DNA from: Streptomyces aculeolatus
GTDB taxonomy: Bacteria; Actinomycetota; Actinomycetes; Streptomycetales; Streptomycetaceae
Direction: 5' to 3'
DNA length: 35,857 nucleotides
Assembly (NCBI RefSeq): GCF_020400605.1
Contig: NZ_JAINRD010000041.1
Span: forward strand, 1-35,857
Part shown: in pieces, positions 28,456 through 35,857 of the stretch
Layout of the letters: each line of letters opens with the position of its first letter
Numbering within the stretch: position 1 is the first letter of the stretch
The notes under the pieces: generated by a model
Databases searched by the model: none
Seen by the model: the letters and a program-made list of their open reading frames with translations, nothing else
Told to the model about the DNA's origin: nothing
Made by a program: the position numbers and the translations under genes

Positions 28456-31188
28456 ATGGCTTTCGTCATCCGTGCGGCCGAATTCGAGGCGCTGCGGTCT
28501 GCTTTCTCTCGCTGTCTCCACGGAATGTCGCGCACAATTCTCATCGAAGGCGGCGTGGGTTGCGGCAAGAGTGCGCTATTACACGCCATCACTGAACACG
28601 CGGCAGACATGGGCGCGACCGTCCTCAGCGTCCAGGGCAGGAGTACCGCGGCACACCCGCCCATCTCCCTGTTCCAGCAGCTCGTCGCGCAGGTGCCGGC
28701 CCCGCCTCCCGGCGAGGTCCCGGCGGGGGCCACCGCCGCGCTCCAGTTCAGCGCCGCGCTGCCGCACGTCGCGGAGAACGGGGCGGTGGTGATCAGCGTC
28801 GACGACGTCCAGGACATTCCCTGGTCCGAACTCGACTTCCTGCTGCAGACCGTCAGTTGGCACCGCAGCCGGCGCACGCTCATCCTCCTCTCCCACTGCC
28901 CGCACCTGCGCCACCGCGACCAGCCGGTCAAGACCGAGCTGCTGCGGCGGCCCAACGCGCAGCGCATCCACCTGGGTCCGCTGGACGAGCGAGGGGTGCG
29001 GGCGGCGGTCACCACGCGCGTCAACAGGCCGCACGAGCAGTGGATCGAGCTGCTGCACCACCTCAGCGGCGGCAGCCCGCTGCTGCTGCGCGCGTTGCTG
29101 GAGGATCTGCGCGACGAGGACATGGAGGTCCGGCCGACGGGTGCGGAGACCACGTCGGGGCCGCTGGGCATGTACGGGCGCGCCGTCGTCTCCTGCCTTT
29201 ACCGCAGCGGCGCCAGCGCCGTGGAACTGGGGCGGCTCATCTCCGTGCTCGGGGATTCCGCGACGCCCGAGCTGTTGTCGGGCATGACCCGTATTTCACC
29301 CGCGGTGATGGACCAGCAGTTGGAGGCGCTGCGCGACTCCGGGGTGCTGGACGGTACGAGTTTCCGGCACGGGAGCGCTCCCCGGGAAATTCTTGCGGAT
29401 CTCGGCACCCTCCAGCGAAACGAACTGCACCGGCGCGCGGCCGTCGTCCAGAACAATGCGGGCAGTCCCACCACCGAAGTGGCCCGCCACCTTCTCGCCG
29501 CCCGGCACGCCGCGGAGGCGTGGCAGCGCTCCGCGCTGCGCGACGCCGCGGAGACGGCCATCGGCCAGGAGAAAATCCGGCTGGCCGTCAGGTATCTCGA
29601 ACTGGCGCTGGAGAACAGCCCGAACACCCCGGACCGTATCGAGATATACCTGCGCCTGGCGCTCATCACCCAGCGCATCAGCCCCGCGGCCACCGAAATC
29701 CGGCATCTGACCGCGCTGCTCAGCGCGTTCCATTCGGACAAAATGCCCAGCACGGCGTACGACGGACTCGCCGACCTGCTCTTCAGCTACGGCAAGATCC
29801 AGGAGGCGTTCGCCGTACTGCGGCGCCAGGGCGCCGAGTCGAGCGCCGCCGACGTCCGCGCCGGCGACCACCCCAGCATCGCGTGGCTGTGGGCCTGGTA
29901 CAGCCACCACACCGACCAGCCACAGGACGACGGGCAGGCCCCGCGGCTCCCGCCGCCCGACGGCGGCGGGGCGGGCCCGTACGGGGCGACCGCCCTGTTC
30001 CAGACCTTCGAGGGGTCGTTCCTCTTCGGCGAGCGCGGCGACTGGGCCGCCGCCGCCGAGAACCTGCTGGAGGTCTCGACCCTCTCCGACTCCACGGTCT
30101 GGTCGATGGCCTGCGCCATCAAGGCCCTCGTCATCGCCGACCGGCTCGAAACCGCCTGGCAGTGGTGCGAGTGGCTGGTCAAGGAGTCGGCGACCCGGGA
30201 CGCACCGGGCTGGCAGGCCGTCTTCTCGCTGCAGCAGGCGACGGTCGCGCTGCGGCAGGGCAAGCTGGCGGCGGGCCTGGACTGCATCCGGCTGGTGGAG
30301 ACCGTCATCACCGAGCGCAGTTCGGGGTACGCGTGCGCGGTCGAGACCGTACTCGCCGCCACGCACATGGAGATGGGGCGCTACGACGAGGTGGCGCGGG
30401 TGTTCGCCAAGCCGATTCCCCCCGCGTGGGAGAAGAGCATCTACTGGCTGAGCTACCTGTGCGTCCGCGGCTCCTTCCATCTCGCCACGAACAGGCCGCA
30501 CTCGGCGCTCGCCGACTTCCTGCGGATCGGGAAGGTGGCCGAGCGCACCCTCGTCGACCACCCCACGCTCGTGCCGTGGCGGCTCTACGTCGCCGAGGCG
30601 TGGCTGCACCTGGGCGACGAGCAGATGGCCGCCCGCATGCTCGACGAGCACACCGCGCGCGACCCGGGCCACGGCGGCCGCAACCACGCGATGGTGCTGC
30701 GGCTGCGGGCCCGGCTCGCGCCGCCGCACAGGCGCGTCGGCCTGCTGTTCCGCGCGATGGACGAACTCCTCGCCTCCGGCGACCGGTTGGAGCAGGCGCG
30801 TACGCTGCACGAACTCGGCGCGGCGCTGCGGGGGCTCGGCCACGACTCCTGGGCGGCCAGGGCCCGGGCGGCGGCCGCGCACATCGCCCGCAACTGCCTG
30901 CCCGACCAGGCCGTGGCGCGCTCACCGGCGCCGGAGCGGGTGGGCAGGCCCGGGCCGGCGGCGGTGAGCGCGGTGGGCACACCGTGCCCCGTCGGCCAGA
31001 AGCTGCTGACCCGGGCGGAGCACCGGGTCGCCGCGCTGGTGGCGAAGGGGCTGACCAACCGCCAGGTCGCGGGCAGGCTGCACATCACGGTCAGCACGGT
31101 CGAGCAGCACCTCACCCGCATCTACCAGAAACTCGGCATCGGCCAGCGCGCCGACATCGGGCAGCGGCTGAAGAGCCTGCCGGCCTGA
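28456..31188 (+). CDS. LAL family (large ATP-binding LuxR) pathway regulator
   Basis: This 910-residue regulator has an N-terminal AAA ATPase with Walker A GGVGCGKS (residues 32-39) and a Walker B-like AVVISVDDVQD. A long helical TPR-type middle follows, and the C-terminal LuxR HTH is LTRAEHRVAALVAKGLTNRQVAGRLHITVSTVEQHLTRIYQKLGI. It resembles the PikD/RapH-type activators of macrolide clusters. Codon 42 (28579-28581) is TTA, directly after a CTA, so translation probably needs bldA tRNA. The ribosome site GGGAGGTGAG is about 13 bases from ATG 28456, rather distant. A strong terminator follows. Its position beside thioesterase, carrier and PKS genes marks it as their likely activator. Confidence 0.92.
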   Translation: MAFVIRAAEFEALRSAFSRCLHGMSRTILIEGGVGCGKSALLHAITEHAADMGATVLSVQGRSTAAHPPISLFQQLVAQVPAPPPGEVPAGATAALQFSAALPHVAENGAVVISVDDVQDIPWSELDFLLQTVSWHRSRRTLILLSHCPHLRHRDQPVKTELLRRPNAQRIHLGPLDERGVRAAVTTRVNRPHEQWIELLHHLSGGSPLLLRALLEDLRDEDMEVRPTGAETTSGPLGMYGRAVVSCLYRSGASAVELGRLISVLGDSATPELLSGMTRISPAVMDQQLEALRDSGVLDGTSFRHGSAPREILADLGTLQRNELHRRAAVVQNNAGSPTTEVARHLLAARHAAEAWQRSALRDAAETAIGQEKIRLAVRYLELALENSPNTPDRIEIYLRLALITQRISPAATEIRHLTALLSAFHSDKMPSTAYDGLADLLFSYGKIQEAFAVLRRQGAESSAADVRAGDHPSIAWLWAWYSHHTDQPQDDGQAPRLPPPDGGGAGPYGATALFQTFEGSFLFGERGDWAAAAENLLEVSTLSDSTVWSMACAIKALVIADRLETAWQWCEWLVKESATRDAPGWQAVFSLQQATVALRQGKLAAGLDCIRLVETVITERSSGYACAVETVLAATHMEMGRYDEVARVFAKPIPPAWEKSIYWLSYLCVRGSFHLATNRPHSALADFLRIGKVAERTLVDHPTLVPWRLYVAEAWLHLGDEQMAARMLDEHTARDPGHGGRNHAMVLRLRARLAPPHRRVGLLFRAMDELLASGDRLEQARTLHELGAALRGLGHDSWAARARAAAAHIARNCLPDQAVARSPAPERVGRPGPAAVSAVGTPCPVGQKLLTRAEHRVAALVAKGLTNRQVAGRLHITVSTVEQHLTRIYQKLGIGQRADIGQRLKSLPA

Positions 31189-31198
31189 GCGGGCATCC

Positions 31199-31234
31199 CG
31201 TACGGGCGCGGAGGGGCACCTCCGCGCCCGTACG
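31199..31234 (+). terminator. Strong rho-independent terminator after the LAL gene
   Basis: A perfect 16-base-pair stem (31199-31214 with 31219-31234) closes a GGCA loop, followed by CCTTTAGCGGTTCTTT. It ends the regulator transcript, so the thioesterase unit needs its own promoter in 31235-31371. Confidence 0.85.
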
Positions 31235-31371
31235 CCTTTAGCGGTTCTTTGTCCGCCTTCAACCGGCGTCGATAGCCTGGGAGATGACAAACGAGTCGGA
31301 GTGCTCAAGGTGCGCTTTCCTCCGTGTGCCGGCCTCTCGCACCCGGGAGAGCGCGGGAAGGCGTGGCCCCG

Positions 31372-32154
31372 GTGCCCACACAGATACCGTTCGACGAGAC
31401 GTGGCTGCGCCGCTTCGGCACGGCCCGGCAGCCGGACGTGCGGCTCGTCTGTCTGCCCCACGCGGGCGGCGCGGCGACCACGTTCTTCCCGCTGCAGCGG
31501 GAACTGCCGCCGTCCGTCGAGTTCGTGGCCGTGCAGTACCCGGGCCGGCAGGACCGCCGCCAGGAGCAGCCGCTGCGCGACGTCCGCACCCTCGCGGACC
31601 GCGTGGCGGCCGTGCTCGAACCGCTGACCGATCTGCCGATGGTCCTCTTCGGGCACAGCATGGGCGCGGTCGTCGGCTTCGAGACCGCCGCCCGCCTGGA
31701 GGAGAAGGGCGCCAACGCGCCCATCGGCCTGGTCGCCTCGGGCCGGCACTCGCCGGCGACGCCGCGCGTGGAGAACGTGCACCAGCGCGACGACGACGGC
31801 CTCATCGCCGAGATCACCACGCTGAGCGGCACCGACCCGCAGATCCTGGCCGACCCGGACATGCGGGCCATGATCCTGCCGGCGCTGCGCGCCGACTACA
31901 CCGCCGTGGAGACGTACGAGTACGACCGCGGCTTCGTGCTGCGCTGCCCGATCAGCGTCTTCACGGGCACCTCGGACCCGCGGGTGACCGAGCACGAGGC
32001 GGCGGCCTGGGAGTCGCTGACCTCCGGCGCGTTCCGCATCGAGCGGTTCCCCGGCGGCCACTTCTACCTCGAAGGTGCGGAGCGGGCCGTCGCGACCGCC
32101 CTCATGCGCGACGTCCGGGCGTTCTCGGCCACGACCGCGACGCCGCCCCGTTGA
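31372..32154 (+). CDS. Type II (editing) thioesterase
   Basis: This 260-residue alpha/beta hydrolase has the TEII signature: VRLVCLPHAGGAATTFFPLQREL, QYPGRQDR, nucleophile elbow FGHSMGAVVGFE (Ser), and a late GGHFYL with the catalytic His. Catalytic Asp probably lies in FTGTSDPRVTEHE. TEIIs remove wrong or decarboxylated acyl groups from PKS/NRPS carrier proteins. GTG 31372 was chosen (PTQIPFDETWLRRF fits the family start); GTG 31363 is the alternative. It leads an operon with the ACP and acyltransferase genes. Confidence 0.92.
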   Translation: MPTQIPFDETWLRRFGTARQPDVRLVCLPHAGGAATTFFPLQRELPPSVEFVAVQYPGRQDRRQEQPLRDVRTLADRVAAVLEPLTDLPMVLFGHSMGAVVGFETAARLEEKGANAPIGLVASGRHSPATPRVENVHQRDDDGLIAEITTLSGTDPQILADPDMRAMILPALRADYTAVETYEYDRGFVLRCPISVFTGTSDPRVTEHEAAAWESLTSGAFRIERFPGGHFYLEGAERAVATALMRDVRAFSATTATPPR

Positions 32155-32182
32155 CCCATCCCCGAAAGGTAGTGCGCACTCC

Positions 32183-32410
32183 ATGACGACCATCGACGAT
32201 CTTGTGGTGCTGATCCGTGACGAACTGGGGCTGCCGGTGTCCGTCAAGGACGCCGACCGGCCTCTGGACGAGATCGCCGGCTGGGACTCGGTGCACCTGC
32301 TCTGGCTGACGGCGGCGATCGAGCGCCGCACCGGCCGCAGCGTGTCGCTGCCGGACCTGCTGGAGGCCGGCAGCCTCAACGGCATCCACAAGGCGGCGGT
32401 CGCGGCGTGA
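32183..32410 (+). CDS. Discrete acyl carrier protein
   Basis: This 75-residue carrier has the phosphopantetheine Ser in IAGWDSVHLLWLTAAIERRTGRSVSLPDLLEAGSLNGIH. The segment GWDSVHLLWL and the short SLPDLLEAxSL tail resemble the ACPs of spirotetronate/tetronate clusters (AbyA3-type) that carry the glyceryl unit. Its stop overlaps the next start in GTGA, so the two proteins are made together. It lies 28 bases after the thioesterase gene. Confidence 0.88.
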   Translation: MTTIDDLVVLIRDELGLPVSVKDADRPLDEIAGWDSVHLLWLTAAIERRTGRSVSLPDLLEAGSLNGIHKAAVAA

Positions 32411-33285
32411 GCGTCGCCCGCTTCCCCGCCGAGCGCCGCCACACGCTCTACCACTGCGACGAGATACGGGAGACGGCGCCGGTCTTCCTCGACACCGAGG
32501 TGGACATGAGCCGGGTGCAGGAGCACCGGGCGGCCGCCCGGCGCGACGGCCGCCGGTACTCGGTCGTCTCGTACGTCCTGCGCGCCTCCGGCAGCGTGCT
32601 GGCCCGGCACCCGGACGCCAACGCGGCCATCCGCGGCCGGCTCCGCCCCAAGGTCGCGCGCTACGCGACCGTCGGCGGCAAGGTGACGCTCGACAAGACG
32701 CTGGGCGGGCGCCGCGTGGTGCTGTCCTCCGTCGTGCCGGGGCTGGAGCGGTCGAGCCTGGACGACGTGCAGCAGCACGTGGACCGGCTGCGCGACGGAG
32801 ACCCCGAGTCCATGCCGGAGTTCGAGGCGGTCCGCAAGCTGCACCGGCTGCCCGTGCCCGTCGGCCGCACCCTGTTCCGGCTGGCGACGCGGTCGTTCGC
32901 GCACCGCCCGGAGCTGCGGGGCACCGTGGCCGTCACCTCGCTGGGCCACCGCGCGGTGGACAGCTTCCATTCGGTCGGCGGCACGACAGTCACGCTGGGC
33001 CTCGGGCGAATCGTCGACCGCCCGGTGGTCCGGGACGGCACCGTCGCCGTGGCGCCGGTGATGCGGCTGAGCCTCGCCTTCGACCACCGGGTGATCGACG
33101 GGGCGGAGGCGGCCGACGTGCTGTCCGAGCTGAAGGACTTCCTGGAGGCGTACGCGCCGGAGACCGCCCCCGAGGCGGCAGGCGCCGGGGAGACGGCCTC
33201 CGCCGAGGAGCCGGCCGCGCGGGAGGAGGCCGTGCACGAGGCGGGCGACGCCCGCGACCCGGCCTCGCCCGCCCCGGGGCCCTGA
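32407..33285 (+). CDS. Stand-alone 2-oxoacid dehydrogenase E2-type acyltransferase
   Basis: This 292-residue protein is only the catalytic domain of E2 acyltransferases; lipoyl and E3-binding domains are absent. Its CAT-like fold shows DTEVDMSRVQEHR, YSVVSYVLRASGSVLARHPDANAAIRG and the active-site motif SLAFDHRVIDGAEAADVL (His and Asp of HxxxDG). The last ~35 residues are an Ala/Glu-rich tail. Free-standing forms beside an ACP occur in tetronate pathways, where I recall Agg4/AbyA4-type enzymes acetylating a tetronate hydroxymethyl before elimination. Translational coupling to the ACP gene (GTGA overlap) supports a joint role. The FkbH-like, KAS III-like and hydrolase partners of that pathway are not in the window. 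Confidence 0.88.
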   Translation: MSVARFPAERRHTLYHCDEIRETAPVFLDTEVDMSRVQEHRAAARRDGRRYSVVSYVLRASGSVLARHPDANAAIRGRLRPKVARYATVGGKVTLDKTLGGRRVVLSSVVPGLERSSLDDVQQHVDRLRDGDPESMPEFEAVRKLHRLPVPVGRTLFRLATRSFAHRPELRGTVAVTSLGHRAVDSFHSVGGTTVTLGLGRIVDRPVVRDGTVAVAPVMRLSLAFDHRVIDGAEAADVLSELKDFLEAYAPETAPEAAGAGETASAEEPAAREEAVHEAGDARDPASPAPGP

Positions 33286-33326
33286 CCGCTCCGCACCACT
33301 GCCGGGGCTCGCTCCCGGTTCCCGCA

Positions 33327-33361
33327 CCGCCGGCCCGCGTACTCCCGTCGCGGGCCGGCGG
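33327..33361 (+). terminator. Terminator after the acyltransferase gene
   Basis: A perfect 13-base-pair stem (33327-33339 with 33349-33361) around a 9-base loop is followed by CATTTTCG. It separates the thioesterase operon from the convergent polyketide synthase gene. Confidence 0.8.
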
Positions 33362-33469
33362 CATTTTCGTATACGGGGGTCGGCGGGCGCGGCCACCCGG
33401 CCGGGCCGGCCCGACCGGGTCCGACGCCCGGGCCGGGCACGGGAGAACGCCCGGGCCGGGCGCGGGAAC

Positions 33470-35857
33470 TCAGTCCCTGCCCAGCTCCCGGTCGATCATC
33501 GCGAACATCTCCTCGTCACTGGCCACGTCCAGCCCGCCGCCGGGCGCTGCGTCCGCCGGGGCGGCGTCCTCTCCCCCGGCCGGGCGGGTGTCCTCGATCT
33601 GCCACAGCAGGGCCTTCAGCCGCTTGGCGAGCCTCGCCTGCTCCTGCTCGTCGAACGCGCCCGCGGCCAGCTTCTCCTCCAGCTCGCCGAGGCTCCCGGC
33701 ACCGGCGTCGGCCGGTTCCGCCGCGGCGGGCGCGCCCGGGAGTTCGCCGTCGATCAGCGCGGCGAGTGCCTCCGCGGTCGGGTTGTCGAAGACGGCGGTG
33801 GCGGGCAGCCGGAGGCCGGCCGCGGCGTTGAGCCGGTTGCGCAGCTCCACGGCGGCCAGTGAGTCGAAGCCGATGGTCTTGAACGCGGCGTCGCGCGGCA
33901 CGGAGTTCGCCGAGCCGTGCCCGAGCACGGCCGCGGCGTGCGTACGGACCAGCCGGACCAGCGCCTCGGCCCGCTCCGCCGCCGGCAGCTCCGTCAGCCG
34001 CGCCCCCGAGCCGCCGGACGCGGACGGGTCGTCCGCCGCGGCCGTGCGCCGCGCCGGCCTGACGACCTGCCGGAGCACCGCGGGCACCTCCACGCCCTCC
34101 TCGGCGCGCGTGCTCAGCCGCGCCGGCACCACGGCGGCGTCCCCCAGCGCCACGGCCTCGTCCAGCAGGTCGAGGCCCTCGGCGGTGGCCAGCGGCAGGA
34201 TGCCCGTACGGCTCAGCCGGGCCACGTCCGCGTCGCTGAGATGGCCGGACAGCTCGCTCTCCTCGGCCCAGTAGCCCCAGGCGAGCGAGGCCGCCGGGTG
34301 GCCGAGGGCCTGGCGGTGCTGCGCCAGGCCGTCCAGCCAGGCGTTGGCGGCGGCGTAGTTGCCCTGGCCTGCCGTGCCGAGGGTGCCGGCGATGGACGAG
34401 AACAGGGTGAAGCCGCTGAGGTCGAGGCCGCGGGTCAGCTCGTCCAGGTGCGCGACCGCGTCCACCTTGGGGGCGAGCACCCGGTCGACGGCGGCGGCGT
34501 CGAGCGTCTCTACGGTGCCGTCGGCCGTCACGCCCGCAGCGTGCACGACGGCGGTGAGCGGGTGCTCCGCCGGGACGGCGGCCAGGAGCCGTACGACGTC
34601 CTCGCGCCGCGACACGTCGCACGCCGCGACGGTGGCGTCGGCCCCGAGGCCGGCCAGCTCGGCGCGCAGCTCCGCGGCCCCGGGCGCGTCCATCCCGCGA
34701 CGGCTGGTCAGCAGGAGGTGCCGTACGCCGTGGACGGTCGCCAGATGGCGCGCGACCTGCGCGCCCAGCGCGCCCGTGCCCCCGGTGACCAGCACGGTCC
34801 CGGCGGGGTCCGGCGGCGCCGGCACGGTCAGCACGATCTTGCCGACGTGCCGGGCCTGGCTCATGAAGCGGTACGCCTCGGGCGCGCGCCGCACGTCCCA
34901 GGTGCGCAGTGGCAGCGGCGTGAGCACGTCCGACTCCAGCAGCGCGACGATCTCGGCGAGCATCTCGCGGATCCGGTCAGGACCAGCCTCCATCAGGTCG
35001 AACGCCCGGTACGCGACCCCCGGGTGCCGCTCCGTGACGTCGGCGGCGTCGCGGATGTCGGTCTTCCCCATCTCCACGAACCGGCCGCTCTCACCGAGCA
35101 GTTCGAGCGAGGCGTCCACGAACTCGCGGGCCAGCGAGTTGAGGACGACGTCCATGCCCGCGCCGCCGGACGCACGCCGGAACCGCTCGGCGAAGTCGAG
35201 GTCGCGCGAGGAGGCGATCCGCTCCTCCGGCAGCCCCAGCTCGCGCAGCAGCCCCTGCTTCGGCGGGCTGGCCGTGGCATACACCTCGGCGCCCCAGTGC
35301 CGCGCCAGCTGGACGGCGGCCATGCCGACGCCGCCGGTGGCGGCGTGCACGAGCACCGAGTCGCCCTTCTCCAGCCGGCCCAGGTCGCGCAGGCCGTAGT
35401 ACGCGGTGAGGAAGACGACGGGCACGGCCGCGGCCTGTGCGAACGTCCAGCCCGCCGGCATCGGGGCGAGCATGCGCCGGTCGGCGACCGCGAGCGGGCC
35501 GAAGGAGTGCGGCAACAGGCCCATTACCCGGTCGCCGGGCACGAGGTCCGTGACGCCGGGGCCCACCTCGGTGACGACACCGGCGCCCTCGCTGCCCATG
35601 ATCTGCTCACCCGGGTACATCCCGAGGGCCATGAGCACGTCGCGGAAGTTGAGTCCGGCGGCGCGCACCGCCACCCGTACGGTCCCGGGGGCGAGGGGCT
35701 CCAACGCCTCCGGGGTGGGCAGCAGTCGCAGGGACTCGATGGTCCCGGGGGTGTCGGTGTCCAGCCGCCAGGCGGCGGCGCCGGCGGGCGGGGTCAGCGG
35801 CGGATCGTCGCGGAGGCGGGTGATCAGGGGGGTGTGCGGGGTGCCGTGGTGGAGGGT
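33470..35857 (-). CDS. Modular type I polyketide synthase, C-terminal part (ER-KR-ACP-docking; continues past the window)
   Basis: The frame is open to the right edge; 795 residues are visible. After a short DH-ER linker comes an enoylreductase (AAGLNFRDVLMALGMYPGE; NADPH loop HAATGGVGMAAVQLAR). Next is a ketoreductase (VLVTGGTGALGAQVARHLA; catalytic Ser in TLFSSIAG and Tyr in GQGNYAAANAWLD; AGVTADG keeps the second Asp of the B-type LDD motif). The ACP follows (Ser in IGFDSLAAVELRNRL, residue ~666). The end is a coiled docking segment (ELEEKLAAGAFDEQEQARLAKRLKALLWQ ... SDEEMFAMIDREL) instead of a thioesterase. So this is a fully reducing extender module that hands its chain to another PKS protein encoded elsewhere. 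Domains look active. Confidence 0.96.
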   Translation of the reverse strand, partial: TLHHGTPHTPLITRLRDDPPLTPPAGAAAWRLDTDTPGTIESLRLLPTPEALEPLAPGTVRVAVRAAGLNFRDVLMALGMYPGEQIMGSEGAGVVTEVGPGVTDLVPGDRVMGLLPHSFGPLAVADRRMLAPMPAGWTFAQAAAVPVVFLTAYYGLRDLGRLEKGDSVLVHAATGGVGMAAVQLARHWGAEVYATASPPKQGLLRELGLPEERIASSRDLDFAERFRRASGGAGMDVVLNSLAREFVDASLELLGESGRFVEMGKTDIRDAADVTERHPGVAYRAFDLMEAGPDRIREMLAEIVALLESDVLTPLPLRTWDVRRAPEAYRFMSQARHVGKIVLTVPAPPDPAGTVLVTGGTGALGAQVARHLATVHGVRHLLLTSRRGMDAPGAAELRAELAGLGADATVAACDVSRREDVVRLLAAVPAEHPLTAVVHAAGVTADGTVETLDAAAVDRVLAPKVDAVAHLDELTRGLDLSGFTLFSSIAGTLGTAGQGNYAAANAWLDGLAQHRQALGHPAASLAWGYWAEESELSGHLSDADVARLSRTGILPLATAEGLDLLDEAVALGDAAVVPARLSTRAEEGVEVPAVLRQVVRPARRTAAADDPSASGGSGARLTELPAAERAEALVRLVRTHAAAVLGHGSANSVPRDAAFKTIGFDSLAAVELRNRLNAAAGLRLPATAVFDNPTAEALAALIDGELPGAPAAAEPADAGAGSLGELEEKLAAGAFDEQEQARLAKRLKALLWQIEDTRPAGGEDAAPADAAPGGGLDVASDEEMFAMIDRELGRD

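Noticed and set aside
28857..31241. 794-residue plus-strand frame inside the LAL gene
   Set aside because: Shifted-frame shadow, Arg/Pro/Ala-rich; the LAL frame carries all the motifs.
30922..33396. 824-residue minus-strand open frame
   Set aside because: It crosses the LAL end, thioesterase, ACP and E2 genes on the opposite strand and contains only low-complexity Arg/Gly/Ala sequence.
33349..33470. GC-rich repeats before the PKS stop as a repeat array
   Set aside because: They are short CCGGGCCGGG-type runs typical of high-GC intergenic DNA plus one terminator hairpin, not a structured array.

Overview
The window looks like a Streptomyces (or close actinomycete) chromosome. Base composition is very GC-rich, codon third positions are G/C-biased, Shine-Dalgarno sites are purine-rich, GTG starts are common, and a few rare TTA (bldA-type) codons stand out. 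Many gene families are typical of Streptomyces: SARP and LAL regulators, secreted phospholipase A2, GH6 glucanase, DUF6000, DUF3152 and DUF6059. No tRNA, rRNA, CRISPR array or insertion sequence was seen.

Layout. (1) 1-1000: the N-terminus of a SARP activator on the minus strand with oddly T-rich codons, upstream direct repeats resembling SARP boxes, and a flavin reductase that has lost its middle. This looks like the worn edge of another gene cluster. (2) 1054-10917: accessory metabolism. It holds DUF6000, a secreted phospholipase A2, a small lipoprotein, an alkyl-sulfatase with a palindromic operator candidate, a VOC protein, a divergent HxlR/RidA pair, and TetR followed by a two-subunit molybdenum hydroxylase. 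(3) 10821-17318: a seven-gene minus-strand operon reading adenylation enzyme, carrier protein, TrpD-like, TrpA-like, acyl-CoA dehydrogenase, transglutaminase-like, TrpC-like. The TrpD and TrpC copies have lost canonical substrate residues. This is therefore probably not a tryptophan operon but a ring-building cassette that borrows the logic of tryptophan synthesis on a carrier protein. It is the most interesting part of the window. (4) 17551-28031: secreted and envelope proteins (DUF3152 protease-like, Cu/Zn-SOD-like, GH6, SH3-like), a squalene/phytoene synthase, and a LuxR/NB-ARC regulator. An almost identical promoter element lies beside the regulator and upstream of a distant DUF1801 gene. 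(5) 28456-35857: a LAL regulator with a TTA codon and a structured leader, a type II thioesterase, a discrete acyl carrier protein translationally coupled to a lipoyl-free E2-type acyltransferase (a pair resembling tetronate genes), and, convergent, the 3' end of a modular type I polyketide synthase (ER-KR-ACP plus docking domain).

How it may work together. Region 5 is one border of a type I PKS cluster that continues to the right of the window; the LAL protein is its likely activator and the TTA codon would tie it to bldA. The region 3 cassette may make a heterocyclic amino-acid-derived unit for that product or for an unrelated one; the sequence alone does not decide. Regions 2 and 4 are mostly genes with no visible link to either pathway.
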